DNA from: UBA11090 sp035560555
Lineage (GTDB): Bacteria; Spirochaetota; Spirochaetia; Treponematales; Rectinemataceae
Assembly: GCA_035560555.1 (NCBI GenBank)
Contig: DATMZF010000035.1
Location: 62,001 to 126,000 of the forward strand
Direction of reading: 5' to 3'
Length of the DNA: 64,000 bases
In this document: positions 9,243 to 18,394 of the stretch, piece by piece
How positions within the stretch are numbered: the stretch's first letter is position 1
How the letters are laid out: each line of letters begins with the position of its first letter
Program-made: the position numbers and the translations under genes
Notes under the pieces: generated by a model
What the model saw: the letters and a program-made list of their open reading frames with translations, nothing else
Databases searched by the model: none
Told to the model about the DNA's origin: nothing

Positions 9243-11903
9243 ATGCCCGAACGCTCAGCGATGCTGGATCAATACCGCAGGATAAAAGCTCGCTATCGCG
9301 ATGCCATTCTCTTTTTCCGTCTCGGCGATTTCTACGAGATGTTCTTCGACGACGCGATAGAAGCCAGCTCCCTCCTCAACCTCACGCTGACGAAAAGACA
9401 GGGACAGCCCATGTGCGGCATTCCCTACCACGCGTATAAACCCTACATAGCAAGACTGCTGAAAGCGGGCAAGAAAGTCGCCATATGCGAGCAGCTCACG
9501 GCCCCGGGCTCCAAGGGAATCATCGAGCGCGACGTGATCGAAGTCGTGACGCCCGGAACGACCATCGAGGAAGACTTCATCGATCGCGAGGCCAACAACT
9601 ATCTCGCGAGCGTATGCAGCCTCGAGGGACGGATGTGCCTCTCCTGCCTCGACGTTTCCACCGGCGAGTTCAGGGCATATTCCAGCGTCGATGACCGCAG
9701 GTCCGGCATCGAGTTCCTTCGCTCCGAGCTGTACAGGCTGTCGCCGAGGGAAATCATAATTCAGCAGTCCCTGTATGAGCGCGCCGAGACGGCCTCGATA
9801 ATCCGCGAAATGGAAGGTGTTCTCGTGGAGCGCAGGCCTGACTGGAGCTTCGACAAAGTGAAGGCGCTCAAGGAGTTGAAGGAACGCTTCGGTCTCGCGT
9901 CCCTCAAGGGTTTCGGCTTCGCGGACGACGCGCCCGAACTCGCCGCCGCAGGCATTCTCCTCGAGTATCTCGACGAGAACGCCAAGACGCGCAGCCCCCA
10001 CATCCGGGCCCTCTTGCCTTATGACAGGGAAGACTATCTGTCGCTGGACGAAGCCACCCGCAGAAATCTGGAACTCGTCAGGAACCTCTCCGATTCAGGG
10101 AAGCGGGATACGCTCCTTTCGGTGCTGGACAGGACGAGATGCGCCGGAGGCTTCAGGCTCCTGCGTCAATGGATACTCCAGCCGCTCAGACGGAAGGAAG
10201 CGATCGAAGCGCGTCTGGACGCCGTGGAATACCTTTACAGGGACCAACTCCTCCTCAACGATCTGCGCAAGCGGCTGGGAGCCGTCCTGGATTCCGAGCG
10301 GCTCGTCGCGCGCCTCGCCATGGACAAAGCGCACGCCAAGGACCTTTTGGCGCTCAGGGACTCCATGCGCGCCTCGCTCTCCATCGCCGAACTTCTGAGG
10401 GGAAGGGGGGCTCCGGCCCTCCTTTCGGGAAGCGTGGACAAGGTCGCGGAGGAGAACTGCGCTCAAGCGTCCGATATAATCGACCGCTCCATCAGGGAGG
10501 ACCCTTCCATCCTTCTCACCGAAGGCAATCTGATGATGGACGGCTACAGCCCCGAGCTGGATCGTCTCCGCTCCATAAAGAAAGATTCCACGCGGATCCT
10601 CGAAGAGTATCTCGAGGAGGAGAAGACCGGTTCCGGCATCCAGAATCTCCGCGTCCGCTACAACAAGATAATCGGATACTATCTCGAGGTCTCCAAGGGC
10701 AAGATCGACGCCGTGCCGCCGCACTTCATCAGGCGCCAGTCCCTTGTCGCCGGAGAGCGCTACACGACCGACCGCCTGGCTGAAATCGAGAGCGAAATCA
10801 ACGGCGCCACCGAGAAGATCACCGAACTGGAAAAGCGGCTTTTCCTGGAGGTCAGGGAGAGCCTGAAGGTCTATATCGAATCGATGGAAAGCCTCGCGCG
10901 CGCCATCGCCGAAACGGATTGCCTCGCCTCCTTCGCCCAGACCGCCACCGAGGGCGCCTACTGCAGGCCGGAGCTCATCGACGAGACGGTCATCTCGATA
11001 CGGCAGGGCCGCCATCCCGTCGTGGAGGCCTGCCTCCCCGTGGGCGACTTCGTGCCGAACGACCTGGAGCTGGATACGGGCGGGGCATGTTTCGCGCTCA
11101 TAACGGGACCAAACATGGCGGGCAAGTCCACCGTGCTCAGGCAGACGGCCCTCATCGCCCTGATGGCCCACGCAGGTTCCTTCGTGCCCGCCGAGACGGC
11201 CAGGATAGGGCTTGTGGACAAGATTTTCTGCCGCGTCGGCGCCCAGGACAACCTGGCGAGAGGGGAGAGCACTTTCCTCGTGGAGATGCACGAGACGGCC
11301 TATATCCTCAACACCGCCACGCCGAAAAGCCTCGTCATCATGGACGAGGTGGGCAGGGGCACCGGGACGCTCGACGGCGTTTCCATCGCCTGGGCGGTGA
11401 GCGAGCAGCTCCTCGATGTCCTGCGCTGCAGGACGCTCTTCGCCACTCATTACCACGAACTCACCTCGATGAAGCATTCGCGCATGATCAACCTCAGCAT
11501 GGCGGTGCTCGAGAACGAGGGCGAGATTGTCTTCCTGAAGAGGCTACAAGCGGGACCAGCCGCCGGGTCCTATGGCCTGCACGTGGCCAAGCTTGCGGGG
11601 ATTCCTGAAGCCGTTCTCGCCAGGGCCAAGGCGCTTCAAAGACGGTTCGTGCATTTCGAACGGAGCCTTGCCCCGCTAGATCAGACGTTCCAGGACAGCT
11701 CTCAGCCGGAAGCATCGCGGCTGGATACCCTTCCAACGGAAGAGGCCGCGCTCCTTTATCCGGCCCAAAAAGGTCGAAGCGCTCCGGAGCTTTTTTCGAC
11801 CGACGAGATCGCGTTGGCAAAATTGAAGAGCATAAATCCAGACAGAATGACCCCTCTCGAAGCGCTCCAGCTTCTCTCCGAGCTGAAGTCCATGCTTCGT
11901 TGA
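9243..11903 (+). CDS. mutS: DNA mismatch repair protein MutS
   Basis: An 886-residue protein, the normal length for MutS1. The N-terminal mismatch-reading motif (GDFYEMFFDDA, about residues 27-37) is intact, containing the conserved Phe-x-Glu. The ATPase domain carries Walker A GPNMAGKST at about residue 622 and a Walker B/signature stretch IMDEVGRGTGTLDG at about 698, followed by the ATHYHEL switch histidine. It recognises mismatches in newly replicated DNA and recruits MutL; mutL is not in the window. The gene has its own close-set promoter, so it appears transcribed independently of the bamA-skp operon. Confidence 0.96.
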   Translation: MPERSAMLDQYRRIKARYRDAILFFRLGDFYEMFFDDAIEASSLLNLTLTKRQGQPMCGIPYHAYKPYIARLLKAGKKVAICEQLTAPGSKGIIERDVIEVVTPGTTIEEDFIDREANNYLASVCSLEGRMCLSCLDVSTGEFRAYSSVDDRRSGIEFLRSELYRLSPREIIIQQSLYERAETASIIREMEGVLVERRPDWSFDKVKALKELKERFGLASLKGFGFADDAPELAAAGILLEYLDENAKTRSPHIRALLPYDREDYLSLDEATRRNLELVRNLSDSGKRDTLLSVLDRTRCAGGFRLLRQWILQPLRRKEAIEARLDAVEYLYRDQLLLNDLRKRLGAVLDSERLVARLAMDKAHAKDLLALRDSMRASLSIAELLRGRGAPALLSGSVDKVAEENCAQASDIIDRSIREDPSILLTEGNLMMDGYSPELDRLRSIKKDSTRILEEYLEEEKTGSGIQNLRVRYNKIIGYYLEVSKGKIDAVPPHFIRRQSLVAGERYTTDRLAEIESEINGATEKITELEKRLFLEVRESLKVYIESMESLARAIAETDCLASFAQTATEGAYCRPELIDETVISIRQGRHPVVEACLPVGDFVPNDLELDTGGACFALITGPNMAGKSTVLRQTALIALMAHAGSFVPAETARIGLVDKIFCRVGAQDNLARGESTFLVEMHETAYILNTATPKSLVIMDEVGRGTGTLDGVSIAWAVSEQLLDVLRCRTLFATHYHELTSMKHSRMINLSMAVLENEGEIVFLKRLQAGPAAGSYGLHVAKLAGIPEAVLARAKALQRRFVHFERSLAPLDQTFQDSSQPEASRLDTLPTEEAALLYPAQKGRSAPELFSTDEIALAKLKSINPDRMTPLEALQLLSELKSMLR

Positions 11904-11924
11904 AACTTCGCCGCGGACACGACG

Positions 11925-11969
11925 CGCCCCGTCGGCCAGCCAAAGTTTCGCAGGCCGGGGAGCGGGGCG
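11925..11969 (+). other. GC-rich inverted repeat between mutS and comF
   Basis: Seven bases at 11925-11931 pair with 11963-11969, and GGCC at 11934-11937 can pair with 11953-11956. The stem is strong, but no T-run follows, so a terminator role is uncertain. Confidence 0.35.
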
Positions 11970-12007
11970 TTGAAGCGGAAGCGCCTCTCCGGCGCGTCCA
12001 ATGACTG

Positions 12008-12835
12008 ATGGGCAAGGCAAACTTTGGAGAATCCTCGCACGCCAAGAAGGCGATGGTTCCAGATGCGGCAAGAGCGGCGGTCTCAGCGGCTAGAGGGATA
12101 TCGGCGTTTACAGCAGCCTCGGCGGTCACAGCCTTCGCGTCCATCGCCGCCTCATGGATCATTCCCCATTACTGCATCATCTGCGGCGAGCGGGTGGAGA
12201 AAGAAGAAGGGGTTTCCCTCCCTTCGCTCCCCCTCTGCGCTCGATGCGGGGCGGGGCTGACCGGGATAAGCGGCCCGCGATGCGGGGTATGCGGGAGGGA
12301 ACTCTATTCCGAGCGTGAAATTTGTTACGGATGCAGAGGCGTCGAGCGCTCCTGCTCGGAGATATACCCGCTTTTCAAGTTCAGGGATGGGCCAGCGGCC
12401 CTCATGAGGGAGTATAAATCGTCGAAGCGCTTCTCCCTCGTCCCATTCTGGGCGGGTCTCCTGTCCGATGCCATCGATCGCCGCTGGCCCGACAGAACCA
12501 TCGTCCCCGTGCCTCCCCGCCCCGAGAAGATAAGGCGCAGGGAATGGGACCAGATCGAGGCGATCGCCGCCGCGCTGGAAAAGAGGGGCTATCGGGTGGA
12601 ACGCGTTCTCGAGCGCAAGGTCGATCTCCAGCAGAAAAAGCTGAACAGGGAGATGAGAAAGGCGAACGCGGGAAAGGCCTACTCGGTGATTCCGTCCTTG
12701 GCGTCCAGTATGCCGAGCCGGATAATCCTCATCGATGATGTCTACACGACGGGGGCCACGATCGAGGCTTGCGCGAAAGCCCTGCGCGAAAACGGAGCCG
12801 AAAGCGTCTGCGCCCTCGTCGTCGCGGCCGATTGA
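12008..12835 (+). CDS. comF: ComF family protein (zinc-finger phosphoribosyltransferase-like)
   Basis: After an Ala-rich N-terminus of about 50 residues comes a cysteine cluster of four CxxC pairs (CIIC, CARC, CGVC, CYGC, about residues 57-114). A phosphoribosyltransferase domain follows, ending in the PRPP-binding signature IILIDDVYTTGATIEAC. This is the ComF/GntX architecture, linked to DNA uptake in some bacteria and of unknown function in most. The N-terminal extension is atypical and the start could instead be the ATG at 12053; the zinc region is the first conserved part. No competence operon is visible nearby, so a role in transformation is not supported here. Confidence 0.85.
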   Translation: MGKANFGESSHAKKAMVPDAARAAVSAARGISAFTAASAVTAFASIAASWIIPHYCIICGERVEKEEGVSLPSLPLCARCGAGLTGISGPRCGVCGRELYSEREICYGCRGVERSCSEIYPLFKFRDGPAALMREYKSSKRFSLVPFWAGLLSDAIDRRWPDRTIVPVPPRPEKIRRREWDQIEAIAAALEKRGYRVERVLERKVDLQQKKLNREMRKANAGKAYSVIPSLASSMPSRIILIDDVYTTGATIEACAKALRENGAESVCALVVAAD

Positions 12836-12903
12836 CGACTCTCCTCGAAGGTTTCGTGCTTCGCGCGCGCCTTCCATCTGCCGCCGCGCCATTCCAGCGG
12901 CTA

Positions 12904-12932
12904 TTGACTAACCCATTATAGAATACTACTAT
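12904..12932 (+). promoter_or_regulatory. Sigma-70-type promoter of the rimP-nusA-infB operon
   Basis: TTGACT at 12904-12909, exactly 17 bp, then TACTAT at 12927-12932. Transcription would begin near 12939, before the hairpin at 12974, making a leader of about 90 nt ahead of rimP. Confidence 0.65.
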
Positions 12933-12951
12933 AGCGGCATGTAAAAAGCGC

Positions 12952-13029
12952 ATGATTCTTTTTAGAAATAAGGAGAGTCGTTCTACGACTCTTTTTTTTT
13001 GGCGTCATCTCCGGGCTACCCTGGGATGA
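12952..13029 (+). CDS. Possible 25-codon leader peptide spanning the attenuator
   Basis: An ATG at 12952 opens a 25-codon frame that runs through the whole terminator hairpin and its T-run and stops with a TGA overlapping the rimP ATG as ATGA. The frame contains several Arg codons and no obvious ribosome site. The overlap with rimP and the passage through the hairpin suggest a translation-coupled leader, but a frame this short could be chance. Confidence 0.3.
   Translation: MILFRNKESRSTTLFFWRHLRATLG
12974..13000 (+). terminator. Intrinsic terminator / attenuator in the rimP-nusA leader
   Basis: A 7-bp stem (12974-12980 with 12986-12992) and a 5-nt loop are followed by nine T residues, a complete intrinsic terminator. 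It lies downstream of a good promoter and just before rimP, so it would act on the operon's own transcript as an attenuator as well as stopping read-through from comF. Confidence 0.8.
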
Positions 13030-13526
13030 AACTTATCGTTGCCGGACAAATACGGCAAAAATGCAGGCGAGGCGGCGTGGCGGACGACAAAGATTTGGAG
13101 CCCAGGATCGAAGAGATCCTAGGAAACGCGGGATTGCATCTCCTTGAATTTTCGCTTTTCAAGCACAAGGGGGGCATTAAGGTCAAGGCGGTCGTATATT
13201 CGCCTTCGGGGACGGGAACGGATGAATGCGCCAGGGCGCACAGACTCATCCTCCCACAAATTCAACTCGCTTTCGACGCTCAAACTCCCGATATCGAGAT
13301 TTCGAGCCCGGGCATCGACAGGATCATCAAGTCGGAGAAGGAATGGAAGGCCTTCGTCGGCAAGGCGGTCAAAATACTGTTGCATGGCAGGGAAGAATGG
13401 GTCGCGGGGGAACTGACCGGGTATTCCGGCGGGAAAATCGGTTTTTCCGGCCAGGAAGGACCTGTCACCATCGACATTTCGTCCATCGCGAAAGCGCGCT
13501 TGGATTCTTCGCATAAGGGAGAGTAA
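13026..13526 (+). CDS. rimP: Ribosome maturation factor RimP
   Basis: The product resembles RimP: a first alpha/beta domain (EPRIEEILGNAGLHLLEFSL) with the conserved ISSPGIDRIIKSEKEW segment linking to an SH3-like C-terminal domain (VGKAVKILLHGREEWVAGEL). RimP assists late 30S subunit assembly. Its place directly before nusA and infB is the standard bacterial order. The ATG at 13026 overlaps the stop of a possible leader peptide; a GTG at 13077 would give a more typical 149 residues and lacks the poorly conserved first 17 residues, so the start is uncertain. Confidence 0.85.
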   Translation: MKLIVAGQIRQKCRRGGVADDKDLEPRIEEILGNAGLHLLEFSLFKHKGGIKVKAVVYSPSGTGTDECARAHRLILPQIQLAFDAQTPDIEISSPGIDRIIKSEKEWKAFVGKAVKILLHGREEWVAGELTGYSGGKIGFSGQEGPVTIDISSIAKARLDSSHKGE

Positions 13527-13530
13527 GCCA

Positions 13531-14994
13531 ATGGCATCTGATATGGCGGAAGCCATTCGACAGCTGATCAGCGAGAAGGGGATTTCCGAGGAACTCATCG
13601 TCAATACGCTGCAGGAAGCCCTGCTCGCTGCATACAAGAAGAAATTTGGAACGAGCGAAAACGCCATCATCCGGTTCAGGGACAACTATGAAGGCGTGGA
13701 TATCTACGCCAAGAAAGTCATCGTGGCCGATGACGACCTGGAGGACGAAGTCCTTCAGATGACGCTGGAAGAGGCCCACGACTACGCCGAGGACGCCGAG
13801 GTCGGCGACATCCTCGAAATGCCCGTCGATCCGCAGGATTTCGACCTTCAATCGGTCATGGTCGCTAAACAGACCACGAGACAGAACTTCAGGGACATCT
13901 CCCGCGACACGCTCTACGCCGAATACAAATCGAAGCAGGGCGAGCTCATTATCGGCTATTTCCAGAGAGAGCGAAACAATGTCATCTATGTCGACCTGGG
14001 CAAGGTCGAGGGCATATTCCCCAAGAAATATCAATCCCCCAGGGAAGTCTACCACGTGGGCGACCGCATCAAGGCCCTCATCTACGAGGTAGACAAGGGG
14101 AAGAATGGTCTTCAGATCATTCTTTCCAGGAGCCACGCCGAGTTCGTCACCAAGCTTCTCGAGCTGGAAATTCCCGAAATCTACGACAAGACGATCGAGA
14201 TTTTCAAAATCGTCCGCGAGCCCGGCTACAGGACCAAGGTGGCCGTTTTCTCCAAGCGGGACGACGTGGACCCCGTGGGCGCCTGCGTCGGGCCCAAGGG
14301 AATGCGCAGCCAGCTCATAAGCCAGGAACTCGAGGGCGAGAAGATCGACTTCATCAAGTACGATGTCGATTCCCGTCAATTCATCAAAAACGCCTTATCG
14401 CCCGCCGAAGTCAAGACGGTCCATATCATGGACGAGGCAAAACATACGGCGCTGGCAATCGTGGCCGACAAGGAACTTTCGATAGCGATCGGCAAGATGG
14501 GACAGAACGTGAAGCTCGCGAACCGACTCTGCGACTGGAATATCGATGTGAAGACCGAAGAGCAGTATCTGCAGGACGGCAGGAACATCGAACTCAAGCG
14601 CGCGGCCGACAGCCTTTTCTCCGACGCCAATGAGCAGATCGAAGAGGAGGCGGAGGAATCCGTGCTCCTGTCCGACCTACCGGGCATGAAGCCCGAGTGG
14701 GTCTCGGCGCTCGAGGCGGCAGGCATCAGTCTCGTGGAAGACTTTCTCGAGAGAGACGAAGAGGAACTCGCCAAGGCTTCGGGTTTGTCGGCGGAGGAGA
14801 TCCAGGCCATCCAGGGCATCATCGAGGAGAACATCGAGATCGTCCAGGAAGAGACGGAAGAGTCGGCTGGTTCTGGATCAGAGGAATATACATGCCCGGA
14901 TTGCGGTACTGCGGTTACCCCCGACATGAAGAATTGCCCATCGTGCGGCGTTGAACTGAGTTTTGAATACAACAGCGACGACCAGGAAGCGTAA
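13531..14994 (+). CDS. nusA: Transcription termination/antitermination factor NusA with C-terminal zinc ribbon
   Basis: A 487-residue NusA. The order is an N-terminal RNA-polymerase-binding domain (about 1-125), an S1 domain (about 130-200), two KH domains (about 200-345, containing VGACVGPKGMRS and SIAIGKMGQNVKLA) and a helix-hairpin-helix segment (LSDLPGMKPEWVSALEAAG). Unusually, the chain ends with a treble-clef-like zinc ribbon: two CxxC pairs in CPDCGTAVTPDMKNCPSCG, residues about 454-472. NusA controls pausing, termination and antitermination. It starts 4 bp after rimP behind a GGGAGAG site. The zinc ribbon is not part of the standard NusA fold. Confidence 0.95.
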   Translation: MASDMAEAIRQLISEKGISEELIVNTLQEALLAAYKKKFGTSENAIIRFRDNYEGVDIYAKKVIVADDDLEDEVLQMTLEEAHDYAEDAEVGDILEMPVDPQDFDLQSVMVAKQTTRQNFRDISRDTLYAEYKSKQGELIIGYFQRERNNVIYVDLGKVEGIFPKKYQSPREVYHVGDRIKALIYEVDKGKNGLQIILSRSHAEFVTKLLELEIPEIYDKTIEIFKIVREPGYRTKVAVFSKRDDVDPVGACVGPKGMRSQLISQELEGEKIDFIKYDVDSRQFIKNALSPAEVKTVHIMDEAKHTALAIVADKELSIAIGKMGQNVKLANRLCDWNIDVKTEEQYLQDGRNIELKRAADSLFSDANEQIEEEAEESVLLSDLPGMKPEWVSALEAAGISLVEDFLERDEEELAKASGLSAEEIQAIQGIIEENIEIVQEETEESAGSGSEEYTCPDCGTAVTPDMKNCPSCGVELSFEYNSDDQEA

Positions 14995-15004
14995 AAGGTA
15001 GGAT

Positions 15005-18000
15005 ATGACGGATAATACCGAGAACTCTCAGAAGAAAGTCCATCTCATCAAACAGCCGAAACCGGCACAGGGAGAAGCGCCCGCGGCGCAGGCTCCTGCG
15101 TCGCAGGAGAGGCCCGAGGAAGAAACCCAGGCCGAGAGGAAGAAGGTTGTCGTGATGAAGAAAAAGGTCGTGCTGAAAAAAGCGCAGGCGAAAGTCGTCG
15201 CCCATCACGATCTCGAAGGCGGTGAGCAGCCCGCAGACGCCGCCCCGGCCCAGCCTGTTCAGACACAAGCTGGCCCCCAGTCCTCTGAGAAGTTGTCGAC
15301 ACGCGCTCAACCTACGGCTGAACAAACCGCAAGGCCGACCGCTTCCCCGTCTCCGGCGCAGCCGGAGGTCAGGGCGACGGATCAGGCGCGGCCTGAGGAA
15401 GCGGCGGGAATCGCTTCCGCGGCGAGCGTGGCCCAGGCCGCGGCCGTTTCTCCAGGCGCGGCGACTTCGGAAGAGCTTTCCGCCGCGCCCTCGGGCCATC
15501 CTGTGGATGCCTCCGCGGCCCAGCCGGCCGGCCAGCCGCCGCGCCGCGAGCCTTCCGCGAAAACAGCCGAGCAGGTCAGGCCCGCTCAGCCGATCAGGCC
15601 GGCTTCATCCAACACTCAAAATCCTCCGCAGCCGGGTTCTTCGCCGAGCGGCTATCGCGGAAGCTATCAGAGCAATCCGGCGAGGCCCCACGGGACCGCA
15701 GGGACCGTGGGTGGCTACCCCGCGAACCGAACTCAGGGCGACTCGCCCAGAACTTCCGGCTATCAGGGCAGAAGCGGTGGCTATCAGGGTTCTGGGGGAT
15801 ACCAAGGATCCGGCGGCTACCAAGGTTCCTCGGGATCGAGCGGCTATCAGGGCTCTTCTGGTTCCGGCGGGTACCAGGGGCAGGGCGGCGGCTATCAGGG
15901 CGGTTACAGGGGGAATTCTTCCCAGCCCTACGACCCCAACAGACCCAGGCCGCAAGGATATCAGGGCTCGGGCGGCTATCAAGGCGGCCAAGGCGGTCAG
16001 AGTTCGGGTGGCTATCAGGGCGGCCAGAGTTCCGGTGGGTACCAGGGCGGTCAGAGTTCCGGTGGGTATCAGGGCCAGGGCGGCGGCTATCAGGGCGGTT
16101 ACAGGGGGAATTCTTCCCAGCCCTACGACCCCAACAGACCCAGGCCGCAGGGATATCAGGGCTCGGGCGGCTATCAGGGTTCTGGAGGCTATCAGGGTCA
16201 GCCCGGAGGCTACCAAGGCCAGCGACCATATCAGGGAGGCGGACAGCCGGGAGGATATCCCGGAGCGCGGCCTCCATATCCTTCATCGGCGCCGGGCGGA
16301 TATCCGCGCGGTCCCCGTCCTCAGGGTCCGGGAGGACCCGGCGCGCCCGGCGGCTATCGCCCCGGTTATCCCATGCAGGGGAGACCCGCTGGCAGAGCCG
16401 GCAATATGGCCGGCGGCCCGAGGGGTGGCGGCTACGGCGGCGGTGCCCGCGGCGGCCCAGCCAATGGCCCTTCTCCGCTTGAAAGCAGCAAGACGGCCCA
16501 ACGCAAGCCGGCTCCCAGAAGGAAGCCCGGATTTGTCAGACGCGAGGACGTGGAACTGGAGAAGGAACTTCAACTCAAGAAGAAGGCTGAGGCGCGCGCC
16601 ATCGCCATCCCCAAGTCCATCGACATCATGGAGAATATCTCCGTCAGCGATCTGGCGAAGAAAATGAACATAAAGCCGGCCGAGCTCATCGGCAAGCTCA
16701 TGGCGCTCGGCGTCATGGCTACCATCAACCAGAAAATCGACGCAGAAACGGCTACGATCCTCGCCAGCGAATACAACTGCGAGGTCAAGATCGTCAGCCT
16801 CTACGACGAGACGGTCATCGAGAAGGAGACCGAGAATCCCGACGACCTCCGCGCCCGTCCGCCTATCGTCGCGGTGATGGGCCACGTCGACCACGGCAAG
16901 ACAAAGCTGCTCGACGCGATCAGGAAGACCGATGTGGTGGCCCACGAATACGGCGGGATAACCCAGCATATCGGCGCATACCAGGTAGTCACGGCCAAAG
17001 GCAGCAAGATCACCTTCCTCGATACGCCGGGACACGCCGCGTTCACGAAGATGCGCGCCCGCGGAGCCCAGATCACCGATATCGTCATCCTGGTCGTCTC
17101 AGCCGTCGAAGGCGTCATGCCACAGACGAAAGAGGCGCTCGATCACGCCAAGGCCGCCAAGGTTCCCATCATCGTTGCCATCAACAAGATAGACTTACCC
17201 GAATCCAATCCGGACAGGGTTAAAACCCAGCTCTCCGACCTTGGGTTGATTCCCGAACAGTGGGGTGGCACGACGCAGTTCTGCGAGATTTCCGCGCTTC
17301 AAAAGAAGGGCATCGCCGAACTGCTCGACGCCATCCTCCTCCAGGCCGAGATCCTCGAGCTGAAGGCGAGCTACAAACGCCTCGCCGAAGCAAGGATCGT
17401 AGAGTCGCGCATCGACCAGGGCAGAGGTATCGTCGCCACCATCATAGTGGCCTCAGGCACCCTGCACATCGGCGATTCCTTCGTGGCCGGCATTTTCCCC
17501 GGAAGAGTCAGGGCAATGTTCGACGACAAGGGCAACCGGATCGAGGAAGCGACGCCGTCCACGCCCGTCGAGGTCCTTGGCTTCGAGGGTATACCCAACG
17601 CGGGCGATCCCTTCGAAGTCGTCGAAGAGGAAAAATACGCCCGCGCCATTTCCGACAAACGCCAGGAACTCAAGAAGTATGAAGAAGGGAAGAACGTCAA
17701 GAAAGTCACCCTGGACAATCTCTACGAGACGATATCGGCCGGAGAGGTGCAGGAACTCAAGGTGATCATAAAGGGCGACGTTCAGGGTTCCGTCGAGGCG
17801 CTCAAGGGAATGCTGGAAAAACTGTCCACCAAGGAAGTTCGCCTGAACGTGCTGCGTGCTGCGGCAGGAGCCATCTCGGACGACGACGTCATGATGGCCT
17901 CGGCCTCGGACGCCATCATCATCGGCTTCAACGTGCGCCCGATCGCCTCTGCGAAGCTGCTCGCCGATAGGGAAAAGGTCGACATCAGAAAGTATAACAT

Positions 18001-18394
18001 CATCTACCGGGCTCAGGAGGACATCCAGAAGGCCATGGAAGGCATGTTGTCGCCCGAACTCAAGGAACAGGAAATCGGCAAGGCCGAAGTGCGGAACATA
18101 TTCAAGGTTCCGAAAATCGGCATCATCGCGGGATGTTACATGCTCGAAGGCGCCGTGCACAGAAATAGCCAAGTTCGTGTCATCCGCGACGCCATCGAGA
18201 TTTTCCAGGGCAAGATCAATTCGCTCAGAAGGTTCAAGGACGACGCCAAGGAAGTGGTCGCCGGCTACGAGTGCGGTATTGGAATCGAAAACTGCAATGA
18301 CCTCAAGGAAGGCGACATGCTCGAGATCTACGAGACGATCGAGGTGGCGCGCTCCCTTGGGAAAGCTGAAGGCAATGGACCAGATAAGGCTTAA
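15005..18394 (+). CDS. infB: Translation initiation factor IF-2 with long Gly/Tyr/Gln-rich N-terminal region
   Basis: The 1,129-residue protein has a conserved C-terminal half: IF2_N helix region (about 535-590), GTPase domain with GHVDHGKT (about 626), DTPGH (about 672) and NKID (about 726), then the domains that bind fMet-tRNA. IF-2 joins initiator tRNA and the ribosomal subunits. Residues 1-500 are low complexity: first a Lys/Ala/Pro/Gln-rich stretch, then from about 248 to 430 many GGYQG, GYRG and SSGGYQG repeats. This makes the protein some 240 residues longer than E. coli IF-2. It starts 10 bp after nusA and overlaps rbfA by 20 bp. Confidence 0.97.
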   Translation: MTDNTENSQKKVHLIKQPKPAQGEAPAAQAPASQERPEEETQAERKKVVVMKKKVVLKKAQAKVVAHHDLEGGEQPADAAPAQPVQTQAGPQSSEKLSTRAQPTAEQTARPTASPSPAQPEVRATDQARPEEAAGIASAASVAQAAAVSPGAATSEELSAAPSGHPVDASAAQPAGQPPRREPSAKTAEQVRPAQPIRPASSNTQNPPQPGSSPSGYRGSYQSNPARPHGTAGTVGGYPANRTQGDSPRTSGYQGRSGGYQGSGGYQGSGGYQGSSGSSGYQGSSGSGGYQGQGGGYQGGYRGNSSQPYDPNRPRPQGYQGSGGYQGGQGGQSSGGYQGGQSSGGYQGGQSSGGYQGQGGGYQGGYRGNSSQPYDPNRPRPQGYQGSGGYQGSGGYQGQPGGYQGQRPYQGGGQPGGYPGARPPYPSSAPGGYPRGPRPQGPGGPGAPGGYRPGYPMQGRPAGRAGNMAGGPRGGGYGGGARGGPANGPSPLESSKTAQRKPAPRRKPGFVRREDVELEKELQLKKKAEARAIAIPKSIDIMENISVSDLAKKMNIKPAELIGKLMALGVMATINQKIDAETATILASEYNCEVKIVSLYDETVIEKETENPDDLRARPPIVAVMGHVDHGKTKLLDAIRKTDVVAHEYGGITQHIGAYQVVTAKGSKITFLDTPGHAAFTKMRARGAQITDIVILVVSAVEGVMPQTKEALDHAKAAKVPIIVAINKIDLPESNPDRVKTQLSDLGLIPEQWGGTTQFCEISALQKKGIAELLDAILLQAEILELKASYKRLAEARIVESRIDQGRGIVATIIVASGTLHIGDSFVAGIFPGRVRAMFDDKGNRIEEATPSTPVEVLGFEGIPNAGDPFEVVEEEKYARAISDKRQELKKYEEGKNVKKVTLDNLYETISAGEVQELKVIIKGDVQGSVEALKGMLEKLSTKEVRLNVLRAAAGAISDDDVMMASASDAIIIGFNVRPIASAKLLADREKVDIRKYNIIYRAQEDIQKAMEGMLSPELKEQEIGKAEVRNIFKVPKIGIIAGCYMLEGAVHRNSQVRVIRDAIEIFQGKINSLRRFKDDAKEVVAGYECGIGIENCNDLKEGDMLEIYETIEVARSLGKAEGNGPDKA
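15877..16179 (+). repeat. 195-bp-offset near-identical duplication in infB
   Basis: About 108 bp at 15877-15984 recur at 16072-16179 with only a few differences, an in-frame offset of 65 codons. Between the copies lie shorter 24-27-bp repeats encoding GGQSSGGYQ. The high DNA identity indicates recent slippage or unequal recombination, so length variation between strains is likely. Confidence 0.8.

Noticed and set aside
10095..11477. Minus-strand open frame of about 460 codons opposite mutS
   Set aside because: Shadow of mutS; composition is that of an antisense translation.
15222..16667. Plus-strand second-frame product inside infB (about 481 codons, Arg/Ala-rich)
   Set aside because: Produced by the repetitive GC-rich infB 5' region; the IF-2 frame is the conserved one.
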